Assembly (NCBI GenBank): GCA_016169945.1
Contig: JADLSH010000236.1
Span: forward strand, 868,001 to 932,000
Direction of reading: 5' to 3'
From: Trachythela sp. YZ-2020
Taxonomy: Eukaryota > Cnidaria > Anthozoa > Malacalcyonacea > Clavulariidae
Length of the DNA: 64,000 nt
Shown: positions 47,047-59,807 of the stretch, piece after piece
How positions within the stretch are numbered: the first letter of the stretch is position 1
Layout of the letters: each line of letters begins with the position of its first letter
The notes under the pieces: model-generated
The model's database searches: none
What the model saw: only the letters and a program-made list of their open reading frames with translations
Told to the model about the DNA's origin: nothing
Position numbers and translations under genes: made by a program

Positions 47047-47882
47047 ATCAAAAGCAGATCACCATAGAATATATCAGCATCTGTGTTGGAAGTCTCGCAG
47101 ACTTTGACTATCTTCCAGATGAAACAAACAACGCATCTGGTACACCCTGCTTCGCGTTATAACCAATAAAGGCCTAATATTGTTGGTAGACTATAAATAC
47201 TTGTCTTAGCCCTAGAGAAACTAAGCCATTGTAGTTGCAGAATGTTTCCCGCTGGTATGGGGTGAGCAAACTAAACGTCGACAATGCACAAAAAATGTTG
47301 CCAAATGTGGGCAGATTGGGAAGACGGGGAGACATTCGAGAATACGTCGAAATTTTTAAATGTTTTCTCAGCAATATTTTCAATTTGGCCAGGGCTTAGG
47401 TATGCGTAGTAGCTATAGGAATAAAAACCAATTTAAAACGTCGCTGTTGCAACTCTCGGCAGTCACGTGCGCGGAGTTTACGTTTACGTGCTCAGGTTCA
47501 GGAAATTCTTGCAGCCTTGAAGCTTGAATACTATGAATATGAACATTAATTTGCGTATTGAGAATTGAATAAATAGAACCTGATTTTCACGGCATTTAAT
47601 AAATATAAAAAAAAATTCTAGTCAATCGTGTGTTATCGTTTACAAAGTGTTTATAAAAATAAAAAGCACTTCATGCAAGTTTATCTCTGTGTAAAATCTG
47701 CTTAAATATCAGCTGTTGTCTGTTATCAGCCGGAAGTACCTGTCTGCTAAACACGTGATTAATAAAAATATAATATTATAAAGATGATCTCAAATACACA
47801 TACACAAAAAGTTTAAATCTAATTTTAACACTGGTGGACGTCGATTGAGGCATTGTGTCGGATTTTACGTAAATCTTACTAA

Positions 47883-49413
47883 ATGTTTCCTATTCTACTG
47901 TTTCTTGTCTTTTTATGCGTGTTTTCTGGAAGTTCGCAAGGAAGTTCACTGAATGAAGTAAATTTTCACAGTACGATTCTGATTTCTTTGAATGTCACTG
48001 AACTAAATGTAAGCACACTGAATAGGCTTCTGGCAAAGTTAAATCTTCGAAATTGTAGCTCGGGAAACACAAGGCAAGCTGATTGTCGACAGAGAGTAAG
48101 TGTTGAACGATATAATATTGACATTCTGACATTTTGTTTCAACTATTGGTACTGTGCAATATGGCTATATTAATCAACGCCATTTGTTATAAATTTCGTT
48201 GTCTTTTAACCTTGTCTTTTGTATATTTTTGTTCCTTAGTGTTTGCAGGCAGAGTATTTGTTCGAAACACATGAAATAAACAAAAGTAAGAGTGTCGGTC
48301 CCAGAGAGCTCGCTGAGTTGTCAACAAGCCTCCTCTACTTTATGTTACCTGAAAAGAATGCTGGGGCAAAAAATTGTCAAAATGGCGACAATGACACAGT
48401 GTACGAGCGATTTCTACAGTATTATCAAACAAACGGACATATTTGTATGCGATTACTCGACAGAATATTACGAGATCTCAAGAAAGAATGCAGGCATAGC
48501 GTCATCAAGCGAGTATGTTGATCGTTTTATTTTTTATGCTGCAGGTAGTTGCAAAGAGTCGCTTTTAGCCTTTACAGTGTTAATGGTTACCAGGTTGGCT
48601 TAGTCTAGGTAAAATACGGAATGCGCTCTCCTAAACAGCCCGCTGTTTATACAAATCAAAGCCAGTTGCTTTACATAATACAGCTGTTAGACACTAGACA
48701 GCATAGACAACACTGATAGTGGCGCTACTGTCTGACGTATAAATTTATTATCTATACCTGTATATTATTTAGATGACTTGGATATGCAGGTTTAATATGG
48801 CATTTTTTATCTTGCATAGATATATTTCTATCTCTAAGTGGTGCCAACAAAGTTTGACAACACTGACCAACCATACATCTGATTAAATGATTGCCTTCAG
48901 CTTTTGAATTAGATGGGATGCTAATTGCAAGCTTACAGTAAATGCATCAGCCAATATAAATGAGTATAAACTCTAGTCCCCCTCCTACCTAGTATACCAG
49001 GGTATTAGAATGTTATTCTACAGGAAAAGTCAAAGTATATTGGACAGAATCAATATACCCAATATCCTGGTGTACTATTTAAATTAAGGTACGTTTAAGC
49101 CTAGTTTCCATTAAATCGCAACAGTCGTCATTGCAAAAATCGTTATTGCAAAAATCGCAACAAACCTATCCCTGCGACTTTATGGTGAGAGTCTTAGTTA
49201 TCGTCGTTACTCACGTTCCCATTAAATCGCAGTTTCTATTAAAAATTCCATGTTTTTAATGACGACACTTGCGATGCGGCTCTTGCGATAATTACGATTT
49301 AATGGCAACCAGGCTTTACGCACCTGTGATTTGTCAGGCCAATTTTAGGTTTTGCTGAATGTTAACCCATTAGCTTGCAATGTGCCCAGATGCATCCTAC
49401 TTTAGTATTTTAT

Positions 49414-49448
<35 letters not shown>

Positions 49449-52400
49449 TAGGGTACTGCCAGTTAATGGGTTAATGACGAATATTTTCAGTTGGTGATAT
49501 TGTCAGATAATGTTTTCCATAATTTTTCAAATATCATTAATATGCATCTGAAATCGGCCTGACAAATTGCAGCATGTAAACATACCTTTAGTATTGGTTC
49601 AAATACTGGTATATGGTAATATAAACAATTTTGAAAACTAGTGATGTACCAACATTTCTGTATTTGGCTTGACACGTCAGATTGAAACACTACATGCAGG
49701 CAAAACCTGGCATTGAAACATAATTTACAATTTTTAACATACAGTATAGCATGGTTACTGTCAGTAGAATTAAACCACATTTGGATGGATCAAATTATAT
49801 AAATCTTTGACTAGTTAAGTGTTGTTATTAATTTTGATCCTACCCATGGGGCATTTTCAGGAGCTTAATATAATTGATTTAAGTGATTAGCATTGCAGTG
49901 GAGCAATAAATTCCAGCTTTTTTCAGATGGTATTAATATTATCAATTGATAACTAAATTCAAAGGCAATAATTATTATAATATTGCTTTTAAAAAGGAAG
50001 CACAGTAGCATATCGTCATAAATACAATAGTACAACAGGCTTTTATAGTATGGTATTGGTACAGTATGGTATTGGTACAGTATGGTATTGGTACAGTATG
50101 GTATTGGTACAGTATGGTATTGGTACAGTATGGTATTGGTACAGTATGGTATTGGTACAGTATGGTATTGGTACAGTATGGTATTGGTACAGTATGGTAT
50201 TGGTACAGTATGGTATTGGTACAGTATGGTATTGGTACAGTATGGTATTGGTACAGTATGGTATTGATACAGTACAATGCAGTACAAATGGAATGACCAC
50301 CTGGACCAATGGTATAATGATCAGGATGATACTCACTGTACTCATGGTAGACTAATGGCTGATAGCCTGGTTTGAGGTCTGGTTAACCCATTAGCTTGCA
50401 ATGCGCCCAGATGTGCCCTACTTTAGTATTTTACTCTGTCTAACGCCAGAGCATTTTAATCAGTCTAACGCCAGACGATTTTACTCATCAGTGGTAGGGT
50501 ACTGCCAGTTAATGGTTTAACAAAACTATCTGCCAGTGTGTCTTGTTAATCCATTAGCTTGCAATGCGCCTTACTTTAGTATTCTACTCTGTCTAACGCC
50601 AGACGATATTCCCTCGTCAGTGGTAGGGTACTGCCAGTTAATGGGTTAATCAATTAATGCCCACACTTTCCCCTTGATGTGTAGAATTGTCTGACAAAAG
50701 GCAATTAGACACTAGGGCAGTAAGTAAGGGAGTTTGCAAATTAATGGGTTAGTGTATCAATAAATTAATTGACATTTAATATTTTCCTGTAGAACTTTTC
50801 TGCTGTGGATCTTTTCATTCGAATGAATCTTTCACAAGAACACAATGAACTTGACAAAGAACAGTTTCCTACAATAAGCATTATGATCATATCACATATC
50901 TTGAATGGATGGTGTGTGAAAGTACAGGACCACCATTACTTACCATGCAGATCATATTTCACATCCGATCTTCTTGAACATTTTGGTGGAGCAGATGGTC
51001 AAATATCATTTGAGGGTTTTAAAAACGTGTTAGAAAGTATTGGACTGGGAAATAATAGCAACCATGATTATGAGGAAACTGAAGGAAATCATGTTCATAG
51101 ACGTAAAAAACGTGACATTTCTGATAATTCTATAATGGGGGATAATGTAAATACCGGTACTATTTCTCCTATTAAACAGGTAAGTGTAACATTTAAAGAC
51201 ATTAACTTGCAATGCACTGTAATTAATGTACCATACTTTGTTATTTTATTCTGTCCAGATGCTTTTACCTAAGAGGGGAAGAGGAAGTGGTAGTCATGAA
51301 TGGGTTATAAACTTTAAGTAATGCTTTGATCATTTGACGAATTTAGTCAATTGAAAATAGATCTTTACCTAGTATTGTATACACCATTAGTGCTCAAAAT
51401 TTAAGAAAACTGGTACTAGACAAAGTTTGTTTTAATATTTTTCAAAACCAAGACAGTTAATTGTAGAATACTACACTGGACCCCCACGTTAGTGATACTG
51501 TATTTTTACAGTTGAATTATTCAAAGGCCGCGGAAGCATCTCGAAAGTTGGGGGGGGGGTGGCACTGACAAAGAAGGGCACTTTCCCATATAGTAATTAA
51601 TCACAGTTACCTCCATACATCTGGGAAGTAGTTTTTATTTAGTTCAAGGTACTCCTTGGTTTATGCATTGACTATTACAAGAAATAGGTAGAATAGGGTG
51701 TATATTTATTATATCATAATGCATATCAAAATCCAAAGCAACATTTAGCTATATAAATGTCTATTGAGATGTTGTATTTCAGATTCGTAGTATACCATAA
51801 GGCACATTTCATGACTCAAAAAGGACATGTTCGCTTGAAAAAAAGGCACATTTTGCTGTTTTCAAAAAAGTGGGGGGCACAGTGCTCCAGTGCCCCCCCC
51901 CCCGGTTCCGCGGCCTTTGATTATTACTGCAATATAATGAATCTAAACATAATTTTTGCATATATTAGTGCTACTCAGCAGATGATCTTGCTGAAATATT
52001 CTCAGTCAATAAAAGTATTGGTATTGATAACAAAGCATTCAGTGAGATATGCCCAGCCTTGATTCAACAACTGGAGTCAAAATCCTGTGTGAAAGCAAAA
52101 GTTGAAGAAGTTGAAGAAGTTGAAGAAGTTGAAATTGATAACAATGATTCAGATAAACATGGTAATGCCTTATAATTATTTTTATATTTTTATTGGAAAT
52201 TTATAAAATACCATAAATCCTCTATTTAGCCCCCTGGGGGCATATTATTTCAGGCATGTTTGCAAGGCAGAGCAGATGGCTCAATAGAGAGGGGCATTAT
52301 TAATAAGAGGATGTAATAGAGGATTTATAGTATGTACTAATTACATAAGGATTCCTTTCAAGAATTTAGCAGTAGCTGTAGAAAGGTTGGTTTCCACCTC

Positions 52401-55400
52401 ATTCTTACAATATATAGGAGTGGTTCCCCACAATAAATGACACTAAAACAGCTAGGGCTCATTAATATTATGATCGAAATTCATAACTGCAAAATGCGCC
52501 TGCAAAAATGCATCATATTTTTGAATTTGAAAGCTAACACATCCAAAAATTTTGCTTGCACAAATCCAAAAAGTACCTGCGAGCCGCGCTCTTGTATTTA
52601 ATGATACCTGAAAAGAGCTACCATACAATTTCAACCATGCAAGTTCAAAATAATGTTCCATTATACGCTCGTCATGGTGACAAGTCAGTTCCATTTGTGA
52701 CCGGTCAAACATGATTTCTGACCAGTCAACTCCCTCAAGCCCTTCCAAAAATGATGAAATTACAACCCAGCACAAAACATAAAGCATATTCTGCGCTATT
52801 ATGCTGGTGCCGATGCGTTGTTACTTGATCTTCGAAGAAGCATAGTCTCGGCGAGATCGTTTTGGCTGTCGGTGATATTGGTTTCCCTTTCATAGCATGT
52901 TGGGAAAGTTAAACATCGACGTGTGAATCACACACGCGTTCACAAATTGACATAATATTTAACGGGTCCACAACATGTCAAAAATCTCGTAGCGTAATTT
53001 GGCCAGTCCATGAACGGTGAACGGTCGTTATTTTGAGCCCTGTTAAAATATTACCTTTTACAGTAATTATCAATGTTAATGTGAAATTAAATACAGTTCT
53101 GGAACTACATGTTTATAGCAAAGAAAGTTTCTAAAGCTTTGTTAGTCTATCCAAGCTAGGTTGGCAAGCACTTGGGTTGTTAGGGGGTGGGCGATATCTC
53201 CTCCAAGACGACCTATCATGGCAGACAATTATTCCTATACTTCAATCTTATTATGAACCTTGAAGGGTTTTTGTAGATGGATATTTCCAGCAAAAAGTAT
53301 ATATAACTGTAGCTACATATTTTAGACCTAACCAGGAGCAGTCGCGAAAAATGCAACTATAGACCTCTGGCAGAAATTGAACCGATTACGGTGCAGCTCT
53401 CTGACCACTGAGCTACAGAGTTCAGTTGCCAAGAGCTATAAACCACAAGTTCATGTATATATACATACTTGGGTGATGCCAGTGTGCCCAAAATTGAGAA
53501 TATTTTATACTCGTTATTATGACACTTCCCTAATAACAACGAAATAGTGTTTAATTAGGAACTACAACCACTGACCTATACTAAATGGACTGAGTGCTCA
53601 GTGGACGTCATATAGGTCCTCTATGGACGTCATATAGGTCCTCGCATCGATGAAAATTGCCGCATACCGATATTTTCCGCATACCGATATATTTTTGTGT
53701 AAAAACACAAAATTAACAATTTTTTTGAGTTTGAAACATATAAAAATATAGAACCGAGCCGTTTATCAACGCATTTGTAAGTCAGCGAATTTACGCATGA
53801 GAGCAAGGACCTATATGACAACTATATGACGTGAGCGGTGGTGAGGACACCGAGCTCCTGATAAAATAGATTGCGCGCTCAGTCCATTTAGTATAGGTCA
53901 CACGGTCAGTGACTACAACTGAAGGTTTCTAAGTATTATTTGTTTCTAAATCGGTTTTTGTTGGACTAGCTAAAAGCACTTGAAAAGTAAAAAGGTACAT
54001 ATTGGGGCAACCAAAAATTAGTTAAATTTAATAGCGAGACAAGCAGAACTTCCGTGAGTTCTAGCCTCCTCCACGGGCATCGCCTTAGATGTGCAGGCAG
54101 AATTTGGTTTCAGGCAAAGATATCTGCGGCGGAATCTACGTGTGAGGTCTGAGTTCTGGAAAGGTAAAAAAGTTGGACCTCTGACCTCTGGCGGTTTGAG
54201 TATTGTAAAACATACTCTTAATGCGATAATCTAATGGGTTTTATTTCCTTAAAAGATTTGCGGTGGAATGGGAGTTGACTCGATGTATTACAATTATATA
54301 GTATATAGATAGATACCTGTATATCATCAAATATTACAAATTACTGTCTATTTATTGATTAATTTTAACATGCTTGCAATATTATACTATGACTATGTGA
54401 TTAATTAGGTTTTCATAATATATATCAAATTTTTCTTGATAAGATGTCTAGACTTTATCACTGACATGCATGGGACAGTAAACGTCTTTCAAACATGAAT
54501 ACCTTTTTAAAACCTGCGTCAATAAAATTTATCTTGATGTTAATATTTTATCTTTGTGAGAAAACGTATTCTTGCTATTATAATATTGGTGATGTAATGG
54601 AAAGATTGATTGAAGGACAAAACTGTGGATTGGCTGTTGACCTTTTTCAGGCTTTAGGATAATTTATTATGGCTGGTTTACTGTATCAACTTTTATGTAC
54701 GGATCAAAATATTTGAAAGGTTTGTTACGTGAAATAACTCCTCTTGGATCAAAGAATCATAAGAAACTTTAAGTGGCCAACACACGTAACACATCAACAT
54801 TGTACATGTAACAAATAAATGTGAAAAATAGCGCTTAATTAATGAATAGAGCGCTGCACCGGAATCGCAGGACCGCAAATTCAATTCCTGCCAGAGAGCC
54901 TAAGTTGCATTTTTCGCAACTGCTCCTGGCTAGGTCTAAAAAATGTGTATAAATTTTCGTTCGAGTATTCCATCTACTAACACCTTCTCTTAATTAATGA
55001 ATGCCCATCTATGAAAGTGCACGTCCTTTGTTATATATCCTTGCTCTCCAAATTATACAGTGTACTGTATGTCCGTTTAAGACCTTATTATTTTCAGAAA
55101 CCTTGCTTGTGAAGGAAATATTTGACATTTGTCAACAAAATAGAAAAAAAACCTATAAAGAACTTTCGAACTACAGTATTTTAATTTACTCTTAGTATTT
55201 TTGAATGTTTGTTTTTCCTTTTAATTTTGGTGCGGAAATTGAGGAAGTTCATGTTCAACTGCGAATGTTTTTCCTTTCAGCTCGTGTAACTGTGCACGCA
55301 CCTCGCCCTTTACTATGCACGTGATAACATGGTATTTTATTAGCCAATTAGCTTTTGTACAACTCCCAATTAATGAATTTTTATCCGTCTTCAGACCATA

Positions 55401-58400
55401 GTAATATTAGTCTCTTATTTTAAGATTGAGTCTCCTGTATCGTATAGTTCTCCGAATACATTTCTATGGCTTACTGTATTTGCCATTTTTACCCAAACCA
55501 ACCTGTCTATATTTTCTATTTGTTTTATATAGTCTGGTTGTATGGTTTCGTGTCTGTACTGATCATAAGTTTGCTGTCACTTGCTGGTATCGCAGTAATT
55601 CCCACCATGAAAGGAAAAATGTACAAAAAGATCATCATTGTTCTTGTTGGTCTTGCTATTGGTACTCTTACTGGAGATGCTCTATTTCATCTTATACCAC
55701 ATGTAAGTTATATCATATAGTGTTAGTGTCATGCAGTTGTATGTATATGAAATATTAAATTCAAACCATAATAATATACATAAAAAATTCTTAATTCTGA
55801 TTGGCTGAGAGCAGTGCAATGTCAATGTTTTCAGAAAAAGATAATATCTGATAATCCTATTTATTTCTTTCATATACTTTCATATACATTGTGTTTGAAC
55901 TATCTGATAGATGAAAACACTTCGGGTCTTCGCTCGTCGAAATGTTTTTTACACTTTTTCAGGTAGTTCAGCCCAAACCACGGTAGCTTACTGTAGAATA
56001 CTACCTACACTGAACCCCCATGTTTGAGGTTCACTGATACTGTGCTATTAAATCTCAGAAAAATCTGTTTTGTAGGCGGCTGGTTTTCACGCCAGTAGTC
56101 ATGGCTCTGAAGATGGACATGATTCCGAACATGCAGGCGATGACAAAGCATTTTTGTGGAAATTTCTAGCCGTGGCTTCTGGTGTTTATGGTTTCTTCTT
56201 ATTTGAAACATTTACTCATCTTTTCTTGCGATCTGGTGGCCACGGTCACTCTCATGATATTGAGGTTTGTATCATTTCGAGAAATGATTTTTCTTTGAAG
56301 TGTTGACGTAGTTGTAATATTTGCAATGCCTCGTACCTAGACGCCATGGTTTGCTGCGCTGCTGCGTGCATGGTCGGCGCGTGTGCAGTGCGTGGGATGA
56401 TGATATCATGTCATTATGTTTTTATATTAATTGATTGATACACTGTACAGTACATGTACTTGTATAGCGACTAAGAGTGAACTATCCATGAGCAAGAAGA
56501 TATACTACTGGTTTATATGAGCTGACGTGAACGAGTTTCGATGCATTGTTTCAAGCATTCAGCCATAAAAACGAAAGCTACCTGTTTTATAATATATAGC
56601 CAGCCCCCTTGGACTCCTGCAGCCAGTATGCAGTATGCACTATTGCACTATGCAGTTGTATGACAGTTTGAGTTTTTCTACGAGTACTCTGGGTAATCCT
56701 TTTCTCCTGTAATAACACTCTTCTCATTGTCTTGTATTTAATTCTAGCATACTCGCAAGCACAGTCCGTTTGAAAGAAATAATTCATGTCGAACTGTGGA
56801 ACGTCATGAGATGCGTCTTGCTGCCAGTCCACACTCTGAGACTCCGGCTCATACTCATGATACGACTCAAGTTATATTTAACCAGGTTAGTATACGCCTC
56901 TAAATGACGTCACTATTATGCTCGTGCAGTCACGCGAGAATATTACGTCATGCTAAATAATCCGCCATTTTGGGTGCCATTATCGTGCATTTCATCGAAG
57001 TGCCGTTTTTGCATATATCGTGCGAAATACAGAGTTATAAGACAAGCTATATCTCGTTAGAATCCTTGAACAACGAGGAGTATTTTGGTGTATAGTTTGT
57101 TGTTTTCCCATGTCTAGAACTCGAGTTACGTATTGATATATGTTGGTTAGTGGAATTTGCCACCCAAAATGGCAGAAGCCAAACAATGACGAGTTGTGAC
57201 GTCACGTGTAAGGGCTGAATACACAAGTAAGGCCAGGTTACATGAGACTAATCATAGAGGTTAACAAATCATTTCGCGTACTGTATTTCGATAATACATT
57301 CCATAATCAATGCTGATAATCTTGTCTGCAGTTGTGTATTATCAGTCTTGTAACATAAATTAGACCGGTCCAAAAATATTTAGTGTTTACGTGCATCCCC
57401 CTGGCACATCCATCTCACTCGCCAGTTTCTCAACTGATGCTATGTACTTACAGTTTGCGTCTTTTGGTACTTTTGTCGTATTTAGGTGAGTGGTAAAACC
57501 GAGGAAAAGTGTATAAAACCTAAAGTTGATGATCACCATCACGAGGACAATATCCCAAATTTATTGAAAGATTCATCTCCTGGTTCTGATAAGAAAAAGA
57601 TCAGCTCTGTTGGATGGATGATCATAATAGGAGATACTATACATAATATAACGGATGGTATCGCTATTGGAGCTGCATACACACAAGATGTCGGAGGTGG
57701 ATTGAGCACATCTATTGCTGTGTTTTGTCATGAATTACCACATGAATTAGGTACGAATCGCACATATTTTCACCTGAAACGTTCGTGAAAGTGTATGCGA
57801 CGATAAGCTCTTATATCAAATATGTGTGAGGCAAGTTAAACATGATAAGATTAAAACCTGCTCTGACAAACATTAAAGTTTCACGTGGGCATAGACAATA
57901 TTTTATCAGCGACTGTTCATCCGTAGATGCAAACGACGGTACATGATTGGGACATGATCGTGAATTCAAACTTTTGATAGAAGCAACCTCGTACCCAGGC
58001 TCTTTCCCCTGACGCTCCTAGCTGCGGTCATGATGGAAATGAATCCCTCTCCCCCCCCCCCCACCCCCCCCCCCCCCCTCTGAGAATCTACAGCTCTCCG
58101 AGTAAATTATTCGCAAAGAAGTGACTGGGGTAAAGGATAAATCCAAGGATTTTAGCTTCTTCAGATTTACAAGTTGCTAAGCGAAGTTTACAAGTACTGT
58201 AGTTGGTGGATGTATTTTGTGTTTCTAACAAAGTATTTTGCATTTACAGGTGATTTTGCTGTGTTGATTTCATCTGGAATGACAATTAAACAAGCCATGT
58301 TGGCCAACTTTTTATCTGCTTGTTCAAGTTTTATTGGTCTAGTTATTGGAATATTAATAGGCCAACAGACCGAAGAAGGAAACCAGTGGGTGTTTGCGGT

Positions 58401-59807
58401 TATGGGAGGAATGTTTTTATATATTGCATTGGTTGACATGGTAAGTGTCGGCTCACCGTTTAGAATACAGTTTAGAATATATTCTATAATAATCTGGATA
58501 AAAGTCTTTGACGTTTCGAGCGAAGACCCTTCGTTAGTAGCCTACTAACTAACTCCTGACAAAGTTGGCTCTAAGCCCGGTTCACACGAGTGAGATAAGC
58601 ACAAGCGTAAGCATAAGAGATCAAACGTTCCGACATTAACGCAAGGATATCAAACCTTCCGTTCTTTAGCATAAGCACATCAAAGCGTTCCGCGCTTGTG
58701 CTTATTTCATCGTGTGAACCATGCTTGCGCTTGTGCTTATGCTTATTTCATCGTGTGAACCAGGCTTTAGAGGGCGACGAAATTGGCTAGAAGGTGTAGT
58801 TTGAAGGTTCACGCTTATTCGTACTCCAGTTGCCTATTATTTTATATTTACAAACTTAGCCATGAATGAGAGGTGATCCCTACAGAGCTTATTGCTCCAT
58901 TTAACACAGATACTTTTAAACGTTTGTGGGACATCAATGTCATATATTTGTTCAGTCATGGCATGATAATAAGTCAATAGTAACGCCTACTTCTCGGTGG
59001 TAAGGAGTTGAAGACTCTAGGAGATCTATTGTAAAAACTATTCTGAAAAGTTAAAGTGTTAACTCTGGGAATTTTTAATGTTACACTGTTAGGTAATTTT
59101 TGTGGTACGTCTTGTGATACGATTACTTGATACTATAACAATCTGAGGATCATTTAAGTTAATTGCCTTAATTCTGTTTCTATTATTTTGTTCTTGTATT
59201 TGGTTTCGGGTATAAACGGTAGCGACAGGATGAACCTCGTTACACGTTGTTGAACCTTCTCGACGTCGAGGATTAGTGACACAGACTGCGGGGACCAGAC
59301 TTGCGAGCTGTACGCGAAATTATAAAGCAGACACATTTAATGGAAAAGTGGGATTAAAAGATCCAGATTTACAGCAGTTATCTGCATGTGATATAAGATC
59401 ATGGAGTATGCTCTATACATGGAGTATTCTCTTTGCGCTCATGTCATTTTTCTTATTTAAAGAATACCAAGTAGAAAGAGGTTTTACTAAAGAATATTAA
59501 TGAAAGAGTGTGTAATTTGAAAAGCTACTCCATGTGGCATATGTTTATTGATTTTACAGGCTAAAGTACAAATGAAGAGCTTTAGATTTACGGGGATAAC
59601 GTTTAACATTGTGTCGCGAGGGTAATAAAAACTCTGGTTAATGAGTATTGAATGTTTTTCTAGCTCCCAGAGTTGATGCACAGCGAAGAGCTTGGTGGAG
59701 CAGGAAGACTACACATATTTATTCTTCAAAATATAGGAATGTTACTTGGGTTTATACTCATGCTTTTAATTGCATATTTTGAAGAAGACCTTGTTATATC
59801 CTGGTAA
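47883..59807 (+). CDS. SLC39A: ZIP zinc transporter, LIV-1 (LZT) subfamily
   Basis: Ten exons: 47883-48095, 48240-48512, 50793-51179, 51969-52161, 55533-55702, 56076-56264, 56748-56885, 57486-57750, 58250-58440, 59664-59807. Phases agree throughout, giving 720 residues. Residues 1-19 are a signal peptide (MFPILLFLVFLCVFSGSSQ). A long ectodomain follows, with N-glycosylation sites, a dibasic RRKKRD stretch and the CYSADDL...ICPALIQQL...C segment typical of LZT ectodomains. Membrane segments begin in exon 5 (ISLLSLAGI, then GDALFHLIPH). His-rich loops follow (HGHSHD; DDHHHED). The metal site is HNITD (574-578) plus CHELPHE (602-608). The C-terminus is LLIAYFEEDLV. It imports zinc into the cytosol from outside or from vesicles. 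The CHE form of the motif resembles ZIP4/5/6/10/12 more than the EE form of ZIP8/14; exact orthology is unresolved. Confidence 0.9.
49093..49318. mobile_element. MITE with TAAGCCTAGTTTCCATTAAATCG ends in part
   Basis: The left end AGTTTCCATTAAATCGCAA faces the right end GATTTAATGGCAACCAGGCTT. ZIP intron 2. Confidence 0.6.
49362..49474. mobile_element. TTAACCCATTAGC MITE, copy a
   Basis: Ends TTAACCCATTA and TAATGGGTTAA are inverted; the interior has CTGTCTAACGCCAGACGATTT. ZIP intron 2. Confidence 0.65.
50046..50273. repeat. 16-bp minisatellite, about 14 units
   Basis: The unit TATGGTATTGGTACAG is repeated almost without change. Because 16 is not a multiple of 3 and the unit lacks stops, it is open in several frames on both strands; these frames are not genes. 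ZIP intron 2. Confidence 0.9.
50383..50520. mobile_element. TTAACCCATTAGC MITE, copy b
   Basis: Same family as copy a, with an internal duplication of CAGTCTAACGCCAGA. It directly follows the 16-bp minisatellite. Confidence 0.65.
50546..50648. mobile_element. TTAACCCATTAGC MITE, copy c
   Basis: Same family, lacking part of the interior. It lies 25 bases after copy b and ends 145 bases before ZIP exon 3. Confidence 0.62.
51522..51919. mobile_element. CAAAGGCCGCGGAA-ended MITE
   Basis: Left CAAAGGCCGCGGAA and right TTCCGCGGCCTTTG are exact inverted repeats, flanked by ATTATT on both sides. The inside has G runs and C runs facing each other. It lies in intron 3 of the ZIP gene. Confidence 0.7.
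52453..53042. mobile_element. Candidate hAT-type element, AGGGCTCA ends
   Basis: Left TAGGGCTCATTAAT and right ATTTTGAGCCCTG are imperfect inverted repeats; flanks are AT-rich and only partly alike. A 111-codon open frame inside has no recognisable domain. ZIP intron 4. Confidence 0.4.
53318..53428 (-). mobile_element. tRNA-derived SINE, minus strand
   Basis: Reads, on the minus strand, GTAGCTCAGTGGTCAGAG (A box), GGTTCAATTTC (B box), then TTGCATTTTTCGCGACTGCT. Same family as the copy at 54848. Confidence 0.75.
53572..53900. mobile_element. MITE with 23-bp perfect inverted ends
   Basis: It starts TGACCTATACTAAATGGACT and ends with the exact complement, flanked by CAC on both sides. Inner CATATAGGTCCT blocks pair again. 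ZIP intron 4. Confidence 0.72.
54848..54988 (+). mobile_element. tRNA-derived SINE, 5'-truncated, 14-bp target duplication
   Basis: It starts within the A box (AGAGCGCTGCACCGGAATCG) and keeps the body CAACTGCTCCTGGCTAGGTC. Exact flanks CTTAATTAATGAAT (54834-54847 and 54989-55002) prove retroposition. ZIP intron 4. Confidence 0.82.
56905..57205. mobile_element. MITE with TGACGTCAC and CCGCCATTTTGGGTG ends
   Basis: TGACGTCAC and CCATTTTGGGTG near the left are mirrored by CACCCAAAATGG and GTGACGTCA at the right. A similar left half lies at about 20652-20712. ZIP intron 7. Confidence 0.55.
58571..58770. mobile_element. MITE with CTAAGCC-GGTTCACACG ends
   Basis: CTAAGCCCGGTTCACACG on the left and CGTGTGAACCAGGCTTTAG on the right are inverted, with AAGCACAAGCG modules inside. 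Last intron of the ZIP gene. Confidence 0.65.
59150..59300 (-). mobile_element. Small non-LTR ORF2 C-terminal fragment
   Basis: The minus-strand frame reads YSSQVWSPQSVSLILDVEKV then QQRVTRFILSLPF, matching the stretch just after the reverse transcriptase in jockey/CR1-like elements. It sits in the last intron of the ZIP gene. Confidence 0.6.

Larger units (their letters stand above)
45276..47882. other. Upstream region of the ZIP gene
   Basis: Apart from the direct repeat near 46108-46480 and the 60-bp element at 46987, I see no supported exon. The ZIP promoter should lie near 47400-47880. Confidence 0.35.

Noticed and set aside
49865..50355. Several frames of 100-140 codons on both strands
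   Set aside because: They arise from the 16-bp minisatellite, which is open in several frames.
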